From: Limnanthes douglasii subsp. nivea
Taxonomy: Eukaryota; Streptophyta; Magnoliopsida; Brassicales; Limnanthaceae
Direction of reading: 5' to 3'
Length of the DNA stretch: 64,000 bases
Assembly: GCA_036936605.1 (NCBI GenBank)
Contig: JAUPFV010000004.1
Span: 293,364,009-293,428,008, forward strand
The translations under genes and the position numbers were made by a program. The notes under the pieces are model-generated. The model did no database searches. It was given only the letters and a program-made list of their open reading frames with translations, and was not told where the DNA came from. The first letter of the stretch is position 1; each line of letters starts with the position of its first letter. Shown here one piece after another: positions 31,833 to 42,529 of the stretch.

Positions 31833-31850
31833 TGTTATGTTTCTTATGTT

Positions 31851-32186
31851 CGAACAACAAAACCAGTGCTTTAGTTTTCTGTCTTTTAAGATGTTTAACG
31901 GTTGATATGATTTTTTTAGATGTTTATCTGTTGATTTGATAATGTAATTTTCATTTGATTTGTGGGTGGTTGGGGTTAGGGCTAAGTGACATTTAAAAGT
32001 AGATTTAAGTATTTTCGGATTACTATCGAACAACAAAACCAGTGCTTTAGTTTTCTGTCTTTTAAGATGTTTAACGATTGATATGATTTTTTTAGATGTT
32101 TATCTGTTGATTTGATAATGTAATTTTGATTTGATTTGTTGGTGGTTCCGGTTATGGCTAAGTGACATTTAAAAGTAGTGCTAATT
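31851..32186. repeat. 176-bp tandem duplication
   Basis: 31,851-32,026 and 32,027-32,186 both start CGAACAACAAAACCAGTGC and end with AAGTGACATTTAAAAGTAG, with few differences. It sits upstream of the ATG at 31,832. Confidence 0.92.
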
Positions 32187-32418
32187 AATTAATTAAAATA
32201 CAATAAATAAAAGCAGTCATCAAATACACCAAATAGAAGCAGTAATAAAAAAAACCGGTTACAAAACTATAGTGCTAACATCGGAAAGTCTGACAAAGGT
32301 GTGTTGTGAGCAATAATCAGTGACGTCTATACCTCTCGGCAATCCGGCACATAAGAAGGGTGGTCTCTATAAGATCTTCGTGCTCCAGATTCGGTATCGA
32401 TGGAGCAAACCAAGCAAT

Positions 32419-34329
32419 TTACTCGTGCCCTGCAAAGTCAGCACCACCCTGCGGCTCCAGCCGAGGACCTCTAGCTGGTGCAGAACTGCTAACGATGTAC
32501 CACAACCGCCTCTTCACCCAAATATAGTACATCGGGTCAGCACTCTCTCCACTACCATGGTACAACGTGCCATCAGGAGTGTACACATGGTTGTCCCAAT
32601 CCCTCCACAAGTGCTCGTCCCATGGGTGTTTGGAGACCATCTTTTTCCCTGATTTTTTCGATTTAGGAGGGCGTATATCCTTAGGAATCAGCTGTACGAA
32701 CCCCATCTGTCGAGTGACACGGTCTGGGTAGTACGGCACAACCACGTCGAATGCCTTAAGCGTCAACTCAACCCAAGTCACCCCCTGGAACGGATACTGG
32801 TCCCGTAAGTGTATGAAGGGAAGGAACATGACCTGTAAATAAAAAAATGAACAACTTAGCCATTTATATTAATAAAATGTACTTATAATTAAAATGAACG
32901 AATATGACTTACATCTGCCTCCGTGCACGTCGAAAGTGCATGTCTCATCTGTCTGCGCACATCATGAGAGACACCAATCTTCTGCGGCGCATATCGGCAC
33001 ATATGGGGCATGGATATATCGTAATCGCAAAACAATAGAGCTCGGAGCTGAACAAAGTGTGCAAATATCCACGACTCGAGCATCCCTATAAACCCGCAAA
33101 TTCCTCCCATACCATGGAGAGATCCCTGACTAAGGGAGTGGTACAGCTGTGCTAAAACCAACTGACCCTAGTTTTACCTATGCATACCCTGATATTAGTT
33201 CACGAACTGGAGGTAATCTAAAGGAATGCTGTTGCCGGTTTTGTTGGCACATATGGTGGTACCTAACAAATACAGTATGTAGGCACGGGTGGCATGATCT
33301 ACCCTCTCATCTGTGATCCTACTATCACTATACCTAACACCAATAAATGTAGTGCGCAGCCACCCAAGGTTAACACTACTAGCATTCCTAAGGTTTTTAC
33401 TCAACTCAGATGGTCGTACTCCTAGCATGCCAACATAAGTACCAATCCTCTCAACCTCCGAGTCAAAAGGTAAAGCATCAGAGGACCTACCTACAATTGG
33501 TAATCCAGTGATGATGTAGACATCGTCCAAGGTGACTGTCATCTCCCCGAACGAGAAATGGAATGAAGAAGTCTCCTCATGCCATCGCTCTAAGAATGCC
33601 TCCACCAAATGTATGTTCGTATGCCAGCGGTAGAATGCATCGACGAGCGGGCCAAAAATAGTCTCCATCACCCTAGCCCGTACTCTGCTCTGCTATGTCA
33701 GGTCCCATCTCCGGAGACTGTCGTACATAGCGAAGCATCGCAGGGTGACCCTATCCTGCAATATGTATCAAACACGTAAATTCGTGATTTTTATATTATA
33801 AACATATTTATCGAACACGTAAGAAAGTGATAAAACAATATAAAGGTATAATACTTAAATCTCCGTGATAGACGCTGAAAGCCTCGTGCAACGTGTAATC
33901 CGGAAAGAGAGCCGGGACATGCGGCAGCACCGACAAAAAATCCTGATCCTCACCCTCGGGCGCGTGGGATTCTGCCTCTGGTGTGTGAGGTGCATCGCCC
34001 TCGTATTGTGAATGTGAGGCATCATGTGCCTCCTCCCGATCCACCCCCTCCATATCATGCGGTGTATTTGCATCGTAATCGTAAGAAAACTCAGGTGGCT
34101 GAGAAGAAGAACCTACCCCTGCGCTACCATCAGTAGTAGGAATGTAATCGCCATGACGACGGAGACGTCGTCTAGTACGCATACTAGGAGCATGTTCCTC
34201 GCTGGGACCTGCCTGTACATCCTCGGGCTCGGGCAAAACTCGACCCTCTGTCGCCTGTTCCGCCTCACGTGCCAAACCCTCACTCTTTTTCTTGAACGGA
34301 TTTTTAACTTTCTACTTGATCCGCCCCAT
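32419..34329 (-). pseudogene. Plant mobile domain (MAIN-like) gene of element B, decayed
   Basis: ATG at 34,329 is followed by TAG at codon 6 (MGRIK*KVKNPFKKKS). Exon 1 encodes a basic then acidic disordered region, ending FSVYHGDL near 33,865. Exon 2 (33,755-32,913) has TAG near 33,690, then the PMD core: AFYRWHTN..., HEETSSFHFSFGEMTVTLDD and ITGLPIVG. Three stops cluster at 33,160-33,194, followed by LVLAQLYHSLSQGS. Exon 3 (32,832-32,419) has GVTWVELTL and PDRVTRQMGFVQLIP, the usual PMD end. PMD proteins (MAIN, MAIL) are nuclear and affect silencing and meristem upkeep in Arabidopsis; transposon-borne versions occur in MULE and Gypsy elements. The domain is complete but unreadable because of stops. 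Confidence 0.88.
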
Positions 34330-34394
34330 CCTGTAAAGACAACATAAAAAAATATGTATTAGTAAGACAACACAAAATAAGCATTCATAAAAGG

Positions 34395-34520
34395 TATTGA
34401 TTCGCATGAGACAGCTTAAGCTGTCTGTCGCATGCGACATTTTAAACCCCCCGTCGCATGCGACTTCATGCCTTCTTGGTCGCACGATCATGCGACCAAA
34501 TGAAAACTGGTAGCACTATC
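34395..34520. other. GTCGCATGCGAC cluster near the right end of element B
   Basis: Perfect palindromes at 34,427-34,438 and 34,453-34,464, plus TTCGCATGAGACAG, GGTCGCACGATCATGCGACC (a larger palindrome) and TCGTGCGACC within 125 bp, ~500 bp from the TIR and upstream of the PMD gene. Confidence 0.85.
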
Positions 34521-35023
34521 GTGCGACCAAGGAGACCGAGATAAAAAATTGGAAACCCACCAAATCAGCCTCATTTCACACAAAATCAAATACATAGGCA
34601 TAGATCCGACCAAAACTAATAAGAATACATTACTAATCTAACAAAACAACACCTAAAATCATACAAAAATCAGACTTTTTAAATCGAAACCTAAAATACT
34701 TAAAAACCTAATTTCAGCAGTTTATACCCAACGAAATCTAATAAAAATTATACCATGATGTTTGTATTACTTACCTTTATTTTTCCTGACTTTAGATTCT
34801 TCAAAAATCGAGTTTTTGAAATGGGTTGAATGGTGTGCTTGAGAGCTTTCTAGAGAGAGAGAGAAAGAAAGGAAAAAATGGTGAGAGATTTATCAATCCC
34901 TTTTATACCTTGGTTTTCTGAAAAGGGTAAATTCATCCAAAATTAGGTGAAAGATATATCAAATGGGTATAAGATCCAGCGGTTTAAGATCTATCAAAAT
35001 GTGTCTTATTTCTAGCCTCGCCC

Positions 35024-35032
35024 TTTCATTTA
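35024..35032. repeat. Target-site duplication of Mutator element B, right
   Basis: TTTCATTTA, identical to 26,677-26,685. Confidence 0.92.
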
Positions 35033-35829
35033 TGCTCTGAAATTTAAGGTAAGATTTTAACATTCAATTTTTTTTAAAGATAAGGAAAGCTATGAATACC
35101 ATAAAAGAAGAACTTGAGTTCCTATTGAAAATCGAAGCAATTATCATCCTCCAAATTTTTAAATAAACTTTTTTAATCTCTATAGTATTATATGTTTAGA
35201 GGACAACAAACTAACTATTACTTGAGAATAACAAATAAATTATTATTTGCCGAGCAGAGGTTCAGATGTTCTTCCCATTTACAATGATTTTTTTACATTT
35301 TAAGTGTAAACTCATTTTGGAATTTTTTAATCCTACGAGAATGTTTCATCTTAGCTCTCGATTCTAAAATACTAGATGTTAGCTTATTGTGATTTTGATT
35401 TTGATTTTCAGAGTACTGTTTATTCTTTGATTGATGAGGATTGATAAAATCTCTTCAACAGACTTCACCAGATTAAGTATTTTTTATCCTGCAAAACTAA
35501 TATATCTACAAGTTGCTATAAAGTCAGGCATCATCTTGTTTAAAATTATGTTATTAATAGAGCGTTGATTATAAAGTTTTAATCAATTGGAGCTGATAAT
35601 ATTGTATCTAGTGACTTATATTGAAATACTAATCAATCAGCTCTTTAACTTTCAAGAAGTAGGATGGCTCTAAGTGGAGATGGAGCTTGATTAAGTGTAA
35701 AGTCATAGTTCGTTTTAGAATTTTACAACCCAATTACCAGCATGATTTTGCTCTCTCTATATATGTGTCTAAATAGTCATTGAAGAATTTTTTATATTTT
35801 TTTGGAGCAATTGATGATATGATTAAGAT
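35033..35829. other. Non-coding, probably degraded LINE sequence
   Basis: No ORF or clear repeat. It directly adjoins a LINE RNase H relic on the minus strand and may be its 3' part. Confidence 0.35.
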
Positions 35830-36090
35830 ACCATGGACTCTTGATAGTGCCAAGAATTTCAAATACATTTAGAGTCCGTTTCAATGTCTATATGCTTATA
35901 TCCTGTGTCTTTACATAAAAGAAGACCATCTAACAGTGTCCTAAATTCAGCTATAAGAGGAGAATGTTTTCCATACAATTTGCTTATAGAGTTAACAAAT
36001 CACTTTTACTATTTCTAATGATAATATTACCACTAGATTCACCATTTGATAAAGAAAATCCATCACTTTGTAAGTATGCATCTTTTTGTA
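35830..36090 (-). pseudogene. LINE RNase H domain relic
   Basis: Reading the minus strand from ~36,085 gives SDGFSLSNGESSGNIIIRNS, a stop, then LLLIAEFRTLLDGLLLCKDT and a HIDIETDS segment. This is the RNase H of plant LINEs (D-G...G-I-I-R, AE...GL, DS). The LINE at 48.8 kb has the related GESSGGIIIRDSGGN and DGLLLCK, so it is the same family. Confidence 0.7.
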
Positions 36091-38094
36091 GACGATTCGC
36101 TCTACAAGGAAAAACTTTATGATTCTCCAAGTGACATGTTTGTTATCATATTTAGGGTCGTGATTCCCTCTCGGTAATTCATATTGGTTCGAGAAGTATA
36201 AAAATAGCATTTTCCTCTCGATAATTCCTACAGATTATACTAGAATAAGGGCCACGATTCTCTTCCAACAATTTCTACATATGTGAGAAAAATAAGAGTC
36301 ATGATTCTATATCGATATCGCCTACGGGCTTAGACATATTCAAAATCGTGACTCCCTCTTGATATTATCTACGCGCTCGGGTAACCAAAAGTGTCAACTC
36401 TTTTTATGTTTCATTGTGCATTTTTTTACATATACAAGGGCTTGGTTTCCTCATAATATCTTCTCACATGTTTGGGAATTTATGATAAATGTATATCCCT
36501 AATATGATAATGACCCTAAGACAATAGTATATACCATTTAATATGATAACAATCTATATATGAACTAACTATGATGGTGAGGTGCATATAATGCTGAGCT
36601 AAATATGATTTTGGTATGGTGATAAACTGAACACGATGATAATTTACATATGAATTATGAATGATGAGAAATTTCAGATAATGATGGGTTACATAAAATA
36701 TTTGTACGATAATGAACCATATATAATGAAATATGAGACGAAGAACTTAAAATATTCATTAAGTGGATGATGGCTAAAAATAAAATTTAAAATTTTCAAA
36801 ACAAATAAAGTATAACCACATAAAAATAATATACAAGAAAGTTAAATAAGTCGGACAAGGTAAAGGTGGAAAAAAAGACGAGCAAACAAGACACACAAGA
36901 TTAGGTTAGAAAAGAAGATAAAGCAAGACGAGACATAATCATTAATAAAATGAAGGATAATCTTTATTTAGCTGAAATAGAGATGAGGTTTGTTGGGTGG
37001 AAGATAATTCAATAAGCTTATATTTTATTACTTCATATGACCTAAAGTTCCCAAATAGGTCGAGAATAATTTATGAATGTCTGTAAAAAATACTTTTAAT
37101 GGATGAATGCCATGTGTTCAAGTAAATACGTATCATTCCTCCTTTGATTTTAAGTCCGACAAGCCTTATAAATAATGGTGGAGTCTTTCATTTGAAGGTT
37201 GAATGATTTCTAGTAAGATGAATAATAAAAGTAATTTTTTTCTTTAAGTCATGAGTAGTTCAATCAATTCTATCATTGACATTATCTTCGACGAGGTTTT
37301 CCTTCCTCAAACTATAAGGAGACACTTTTTCGCTCGAGCATCTTCTCATACGTTGGAAAAACCTATTTTTCTTATTGTCAATTTCTTTTTAAGCTAATAG
37401 TACTGTTGTTATGTTTTCATTTAAGTACTCGGGGGTTACTCCTCATACGTTGGTAAAACCTACGTTTCCTAACGTTATATACTTTATTATGTAACTTCTT
37501 TCGTATATCATTGCATATTTTATATCGTTGGGTGCACTCTTCGCTACTTCGGTGGTGTGTCTAGTTTTCAATGAAGCACTTTCTCATGAACAAAATTTGA
37601 TGCAATCTTATTACGTCTTTTCCTAAATATCTATATCTGGACTTGGATCGTGGCATCAAATTATGTTAGACAACCCCAACATCCCACCTCCGTTATTCAC
37701 GTCGGAGTCATTATACAAGCATGATACACGAGTAATATGTTTTAGAATCAATTTGCGATACAAATCCCACTTTTGAGCATTTAACATGTTGCGTGACTAA
37801 TGTGTTCGAGATCCATATATAGATGTTCTCGTGACCAAGCATTTACATTATGGGGTGCTCTCATATCCAAGCATCAGTCTTGCATCGCGGCTCTAATACC
37901 TGAACATAAAACTTCCAAATCTAAATATTAAACTGTGTTGTGTGACTCTTAAATCAGAACGTTAAACTACATTGCACGACTGTGAGTCTTAACGTTTGCG
38001 TAACTAATGAATTTGAATATTAGGTTTTAAGATGAATGAGTCTAAAAGTGGAGCATGATGCACGACAACTAAGTCTGTAATAACCTGAATTTAA
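36091..38094. other. Decayed repeat sequence, partly Tat-element-like
   Basis: 36,150-36,480 repeats a CGTGATTCCCTCTCGGTAAT-like string about four times with heavy decay. 37,430-37,600 contains GGGTGCACTCTTCGCTACTT then CGGTGG and AATGAAGCA, resembling Gypsy A at 19,755-19,805. So this is probably an old Tat-type 3' untranslated region. 37,640-38,094 has no feature I recognise. Confidence 0.4.
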
Positions 38095-39300
38095 AAATAA
38101 TAATATGATTAATATATTTTAGATAAATTAAATTAAATCGAATAGTAATAATAATGTCATAATAATAAATTCTATACATTAATTAAAATAATTAAATATT
38201 ATATTAATAGGGTTAAACTAATAATTAATAAAGTAAATATATTAATTAAAAAATAATTAAAACTAATATTTCTTATAAATAAATATAATAGTTATGTTAG
38301 CGGGACCTACTAAATATTATGAAATATGTAGAAATCAATTATTATGATTCTAAATCATATATATAACGATTTTTAAGTTTTTATAACGTAGTATTTGTTT
38401 GATATTTGTTTTAATGTAGTATTGTATACATCATTTACTGAGGACGTTTTATAATACTTACATATTTAATATAAATAATGTAATACATATATAAATGTTT
38501 TAATATATGTTGTATATTTATGTAAATATTTATATAAAATATTATTTAATATTTGTTTTTATATAATATTATATATATAATTTATTTACCACGTTTTATA
38601 ATATCTATTTATTTAAATACTTTTACGTTTCTATTAAATACTTTTACGTTTCTATTAAATATATAAATACTTTTACGTTTCTATTAAATATTAAACATAC
38701 ATTGTATGTTAATATTTATACACGTTATTATTAAATATATGTTTTATAAATTTTGTTTTTTATATTATAATTATTTAAAATATTTATATGAAAATTTATA
38801 TACAACATAAAGAGAGGTGGAAGGCTAGCAGTTTACAATTATATACCAACATTATTAAATACATTTCTTACAACTTTACATCTTTATATCAAGTTTTTTC
38901 TATTTTGAGATACACACTTTATTGTAATATTAACAAATAATTTTTCAATTTCAATTTTATATCATGAAACCGTACTAACTTTTTAATATTTTCTTTTATC
39001 GTGTTCGCAACCTTTTTACCTATGGTAATCACTAAGCCAATTGTCAGATAATATAATATGATTTTCGTGTTCGCAACGTTGTTCGCAACGTTTTTACCTA
39101 TGGTAATCACTAAGCCAATTGTCAGATAATATAATATGATTTTGTTACATTAGGAAAACTATGTTATTAAACTATTTGGGTTTTTGATTTATAAACTTTG
39201 AAATTTACAATTTATAATTTTGATTTTCATTTTAACTTATAACTACATATAAATATGTAAATTTAGAGAGCTTTGTTGGAATGACTGTGTCTAAATAACC
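38095..39300. repeat. AT-rich dispersed repeat, copy 2
   Basis: 38,095-38,560 parallels 11,015-11,303 and 12,754-12,930 without the 1.45-kb insertion. 38,690-39,130 parallels 45,430-45,850 (AGGCTAGCAGTT, TGTCAGATAATATAATATG). A ~70-bp segment ending in the latter string is tandemly duplicated at 38,995-39,140, and TACTTTTACGTTTCTATTAA is triplicated near 38,625-38,690. The ORF at 38,919-39,110 reads through the duplication. Confidence 0.75.
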
Positions 39301-39594
39301 TGAGGCCAAACGAGTTGAGCTTTGATTTAGAGCATTTTTATGTTTTCTCCTAAATAATTTAATTTTAAATGATTCAAAATATTTATAATAATTTTTATTT
39401 TTTTAATATTATATCAAATAAAATATTAGTAAATTAAATAGTTTAGATTGATTTAAAAATTACCATTACAATAGATTGATATAGAACGGAACGTAGGTTA
39501 CTTTTACAATTTTTACCTCCGGTTAGTATGTCTCCCGAGTTTATCAGCAAGTATAACATGTGGTTTCAGCTATTCGAACCTTAGCAGAAACCGT

Positions 39595-39795
39595 GCATTA
39601 AGCTTCAGCAACTTCAATAGCCAATAGCAACTCCTTTGGAGCCTAGGTTGTACTGGCACCGAGATGAGTAGCAACAATAACGTTCTCATGCTGTAACTTA
39701 CTGTCTTTTGGTTGAGGTTCCACGGTAAAAATATCCAGTGAAAGATAGAAGCTTGAGGTGTGTGTAATGGCGGAGGATGAAGGTGCAGTTGCCAT
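39595..39795 (-). pseudogene. D-3-phosphoglycerate dehydrogenase fragment
   Basis: From ATG at 39,795 the minus strand reads MATAPSSSAITHTSSFYLS, a plastid-transit-like start, and passes without a break into LDIFTVEPQPKDSKLQHENV and then HLGASTT, a stop, and LLLAIEVAEA. The second part matches the LDVFxEEPP...HLGAST region of phosphoglycerate dehydrogenase (serine biosynthesis, plastid), here with frame changes. Some 200-300 residues between are deleted. No intron is visible. Confidence 0.7.
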
Positions 39796-40263
39796 TATTA
39801 TTATTACTGGATGGGTTTATTAATATATATTTATCAATATTCATATATTAAATAATAAATTTTTTTACGTTTTTAAATATTAATTAAACATTAATATTTG
39901 ATAGACAATATTATAGAATATTTATATACAATAAGCACTTAAGATGGATAATTTTGTATTACATTATTTGATGCTAAAACTATTCAAAATATCTATAATA
40001 ATTTTTTTTTTAAAACTTTTATTATAATATTCAGATCAGACGTTAGTAAATTAAATAATTTAGACCGATTCAAAAATTATCATCACAAATATAACATAAA
40101 ATCCATCATCAACATATAATATATATAGTAATTTAAAATTATCATATATATATATATAAATATTTTATATTATTTCTTTTAAAACAATAAACTAAATTAA
40201 ATTATTATTTTAATTTTTTTATAACATATAATATCTAAATGGTGATTGTAACTAAAAAAGAGA
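39796..40263. other. AT-rich non-coding DNA
   Basis: It contains AT-rich repeat-family strings such as TATTCATATATTAAATA. No gene seen. Confidence 0.5.
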
Positions 40264-40773
40264 TTAAAGATTTCATACTTTTTTTTTAAGAGCCTCAATG
40301 AGTATGCTTATTCAGATAGGTAAAAATACAATGTGGCCAATAAATTTCCTCACATAATATAATGTAAAACTGAATATAGTAACAAGGATATCGCCCTCTT
40401 ATAGCTAAAATCACTTACAAGAATTGTTACTTATAGAGGAAGTAACTGGAGTATACGAAAATCCTACTTTTGTCAGGGGACATCACCATAGTAATAAGCA
40501 GTACCGACCATTAGAGCCACAGTGGCACCCTGGACGACGACCCTGGCACGCATCAAAACCTGACCTAGCTGGGAGTTTCCTTGCCTGAAACTAACCAACC
40601 CGGCCGTCAAGACTCCTGCTGTCAAAAATGCACCGACAGGGACAAAGGGATTTCTAACACGCTTCTTCTCTTCAAAAAGATCTACCAAATCGTGCTCCGA
40701 AGTACTCATCTTCTCCACGGAGGGTGTAAGATACATGTTATGAGTCATGTGCTGTTAAAGATTTCATACTTTT
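40264..40773 (-). mobile_element. Processed retrocopy insertion (HIG1) with target duplication
   Basis: TTAAAGATTTCATACTTTT occurs at 40,264-40,282 and 40,755-40,773, immediately outside the copied transcript. On the minus strand the transcript ends in an A tract (nine T at 40,279-40,287 on plus). A long direct repeat, a poly(A) tail and no introns are the marks of LINE-mediated retroposition. Part of the apparent duplication overlaps the T run, so its exact length is 15-19 bp. Confidence 0.85.
40473..40748 (-). CDS. HIG1-domain (hypoxia-induced) protein, retrocopy with intact frame
   Basis: ATG at 40,748, 91 aa; a second Met at residue 14 (MSTSEHD) may be the ancestral start. Residues 33-91 form the HIG1 domain: NPFVPVGAFLTAGVLTAGL (helix 1), then QVLMRARVVVQ, which fits the QRRQ motif (x3-R-x-R-x3-Q), and a second helix ATVALMVGTAYYYG. 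HIG1 proteins lie in the inner mitochondrial membrane and aid respiratory supercomplexes. No stops or frameshifts are seen. As an intronless copy flanked by a long target duplication it is a processed gene; whether it is expressed is unknown. Confidence 0.88.
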   Translation of the reverse strand: MTHNMYLTPSVEKMSTSEHDLVDLFEEKKRVRNPFVPVGAFLTAGVLTAGLVSFRQGNSQLGQVLMRARVVVQGATVALMVGTAYYYGDVP

Positions 40774-41258
40774 ATATTTACTTTTTAACCATCCCAAAAT
40801 AATATTACCGAAAATCTATAAGATATAATTATATTTTGAAATTATTTCAATATGTTTTAAAATTTAAATGTTTTGTAAATCATAATAAAAAAATACTAAA
40901 TTAGTTATGGATGGACAATAATTATAGTTCATAAATGTTATAGTTCATATGTTACCAATCAAAATATTCAAATCTTTAACAGCACATGTATTTAACATGA
41001 TGGATTCCATTTCCTCTTCTTTCACTTCCTTATGAATCATATAAATGCTTTAATATACAATATTATTTAACCATATAAATGTTTCCAAGATTACATAAGT
41101 AAACACTAATCTATCTATTCGAAATTTGATTAAGAAACCAGAATGATACAATGAGGGGGAAAGCAGCAAATCATAATTTTAAAATTAAGTTCAACTCTTG
41201 TGTTCTAAGTGAGAAACATAGAAAGTTAGAACTAATGGTGCTACTACATATTATAGTT
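40774..41258. other. AT-rich spacer and GAR1 3' untranslated region
   Basis: 41,150-41,258 is the likely 3' UTR of the GAR1 copy (minus strand). The rest is AT-rich and shows no gene. Confidence 0.45.
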
Positions 41259-41867
41259 CTAATATCTTCCACCTCTGCCACCCCTGAACCCGCCGCCACC
41301 ACCTCGACCACCTCTGCCACCCCTGAAACCACCACCACCTCTTGGAGCACCTCTGCCGCCCCTGAAACCTCCACCTCCACCACGACCACCTCGAAAGCCA
41401 CCTCTGCCTCCCCCACGACCACGACCACCACCTCTAGTAGATTGTCCTTTTGGCTGAGGAAGAAATCTTGCAAGTGGCAAAAGCTTGGTAGGGTCGATGT
41501 AGAATTTATCACCAGATGAATATGAAGTTGCCACAATGCCTTCCATCATTTTGATTGAGAAACAAGATTCATTGATTGGACCAAAGATTTCATCAACTTT
41601 TCCTATCTGAGTCTTGTTCTGTAGATAGATGGGGGCATTGAAGAAGGGTATCTTCTCATTGGTCAGCTTTGTTACAGCGTCTCCTTCACATGCCTGCATA
41701 AAGGCAGAAACCTCAACAACTTCACTCGGAGGACCTTCATCACGGAAACCACCACCTCCAAAACGTCCACCCCCACGTCCGCCACCACCAAACCTTCCGC
41801 CACCACGACCGCCACGGCCACCGTCTCGGCCCCCTCGGAAACTACCACGACCGCTTGGGGGACGCAT
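41259..41867 (-). CDS. GAR1: GAR1-like H/ACA snoRNP subunit 1, single exon, intact
   Basis: ATG at 41,867; 202 aa. An N-terminal Arg/Gly-rich (RGG) domain (residues 1-45) and a C-terminal one (145-202) flank the conserved Gar1 core. The core has [57 protein letters not shown] and LPQPKG. Gar1 is a nucleolar component of box H/ACA particles that pseudouridylate rRNA. The whole gene is in one exon with a short A-rich leader before the ATG; plant GAR1 genes usually have introns, so this may be another processed copy. I could not find a poly(A) tract or target duplication. The frame is undamaged, so it may be functional. Confidence 0.9.
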   Translation of the reverse strand: MRPPSGRGSFRGGRDGGRGGRGGGRFGGGGRGGGRFGGGGFRDEGPPSEVVEVSAFMQACEGDAVTKLTNEKIPFFNAPIYLQNKTQIGKVDEIFGPINESCFSIKMMEGIVATSYSSGDKFYIDPTKLLPLARFLPQPKGQSTRGGGRGRGGGRGGFRGGRGGGGGFRGGRGAPRGGGGFRGGRGGRGGGGGFRGGRGGRY

Positions 41868-41883
41868 TTTTTTTTGTCACTGA

Positions 41884-41943
41884 AGGTGAGATCGAAATGA
41901 GCAGTCCTGTGTTGTATTGTGTTTGTCAGTTTTATATTATCTA

Positions 41944-41977
<34 letters not shown>

Positions 41978-42500
41978 CCTACATTTATTATTATATATAT
42001 TTATGAATTTAAATATACTCTCATTTGTCACAATATATTGTACGGTTACATTTATTAAATATTACACAAAAATATTTAATATATAACTTACATTTATTTA
42101 ATATATATTTTATGAATATAAATATACCTCATTTAGATCTTTTATAACTTTTTAACGGTTATATTAACTATTAAATATTACATATAAATATTCATGTATA
42201 ACCTACATTTATATATTTATGAATATAAATATACTCTTCTTCTAATATTTGTTTTAATATATACGTTCAATAAATGTTGTTTTAGTATTAGTGGACAGGA
42301 AATTCGAATTTTGAAAAGGAAAAAGAGAAAAATATAATATTATTGTTAATATAGTTTATAATCTTTTTATGTACGGACGATATGAAAATTTATATACAAG
42401 GAAAGTGGAAGAAAACGAGAAGGAAGAACTATCTAAGTAAAAATAAGAATTTATATACAATATTATTAAATATATTTCTTCAAGTACCGGGGTTTTATAA
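41884..42500. repeat. AT-rich repeat-family DNA with (AT)n
   Basis: (AT)n near 41,947-41,976, then repeat-family strings (TAACCTACATTTATTATTAT, ATTTATGAATATAAATATAC in several tandem-like passes). GAAAATTTATATACAAGG near 42,385 parallels 38,790. No gene. Confidence 0.6.
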
Positions 42501-42529
42501 CAATTTTATAATATTGTAAAATGTATCTT

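Larger units (their letters stand above)
26686..35023. mobile_element. Mutator-like element B, 8,338 bp, complete
   Basis: The left end GGGCAGACTAGAAATAATAC and the reverse-complemented right end GGGCGAGGCTAGAAATAAGA both continue with ACACATTTTGATAGAT, giving TIRs of ~36 bp. A perfect 9-bp duplication TTTCATTTA flanks them, as expected for Mutator elements. Contents: a FAR1-like transposase/OTU gene (+), and on the minus strand a PMD gene, a SANT-like ORF and a small ORF with a hydrophobic segment. A GTCGCATGCGAC palindrome is spread through its non-coding parts. Confidence 0.93.

Noticed and set aside
41151..41883. Plus-strand Thr/Ser-rich and Pro/Arg-rich ORFs
   Set aside because: They overlap GAR1 and are created by its RGG-coding repeats.
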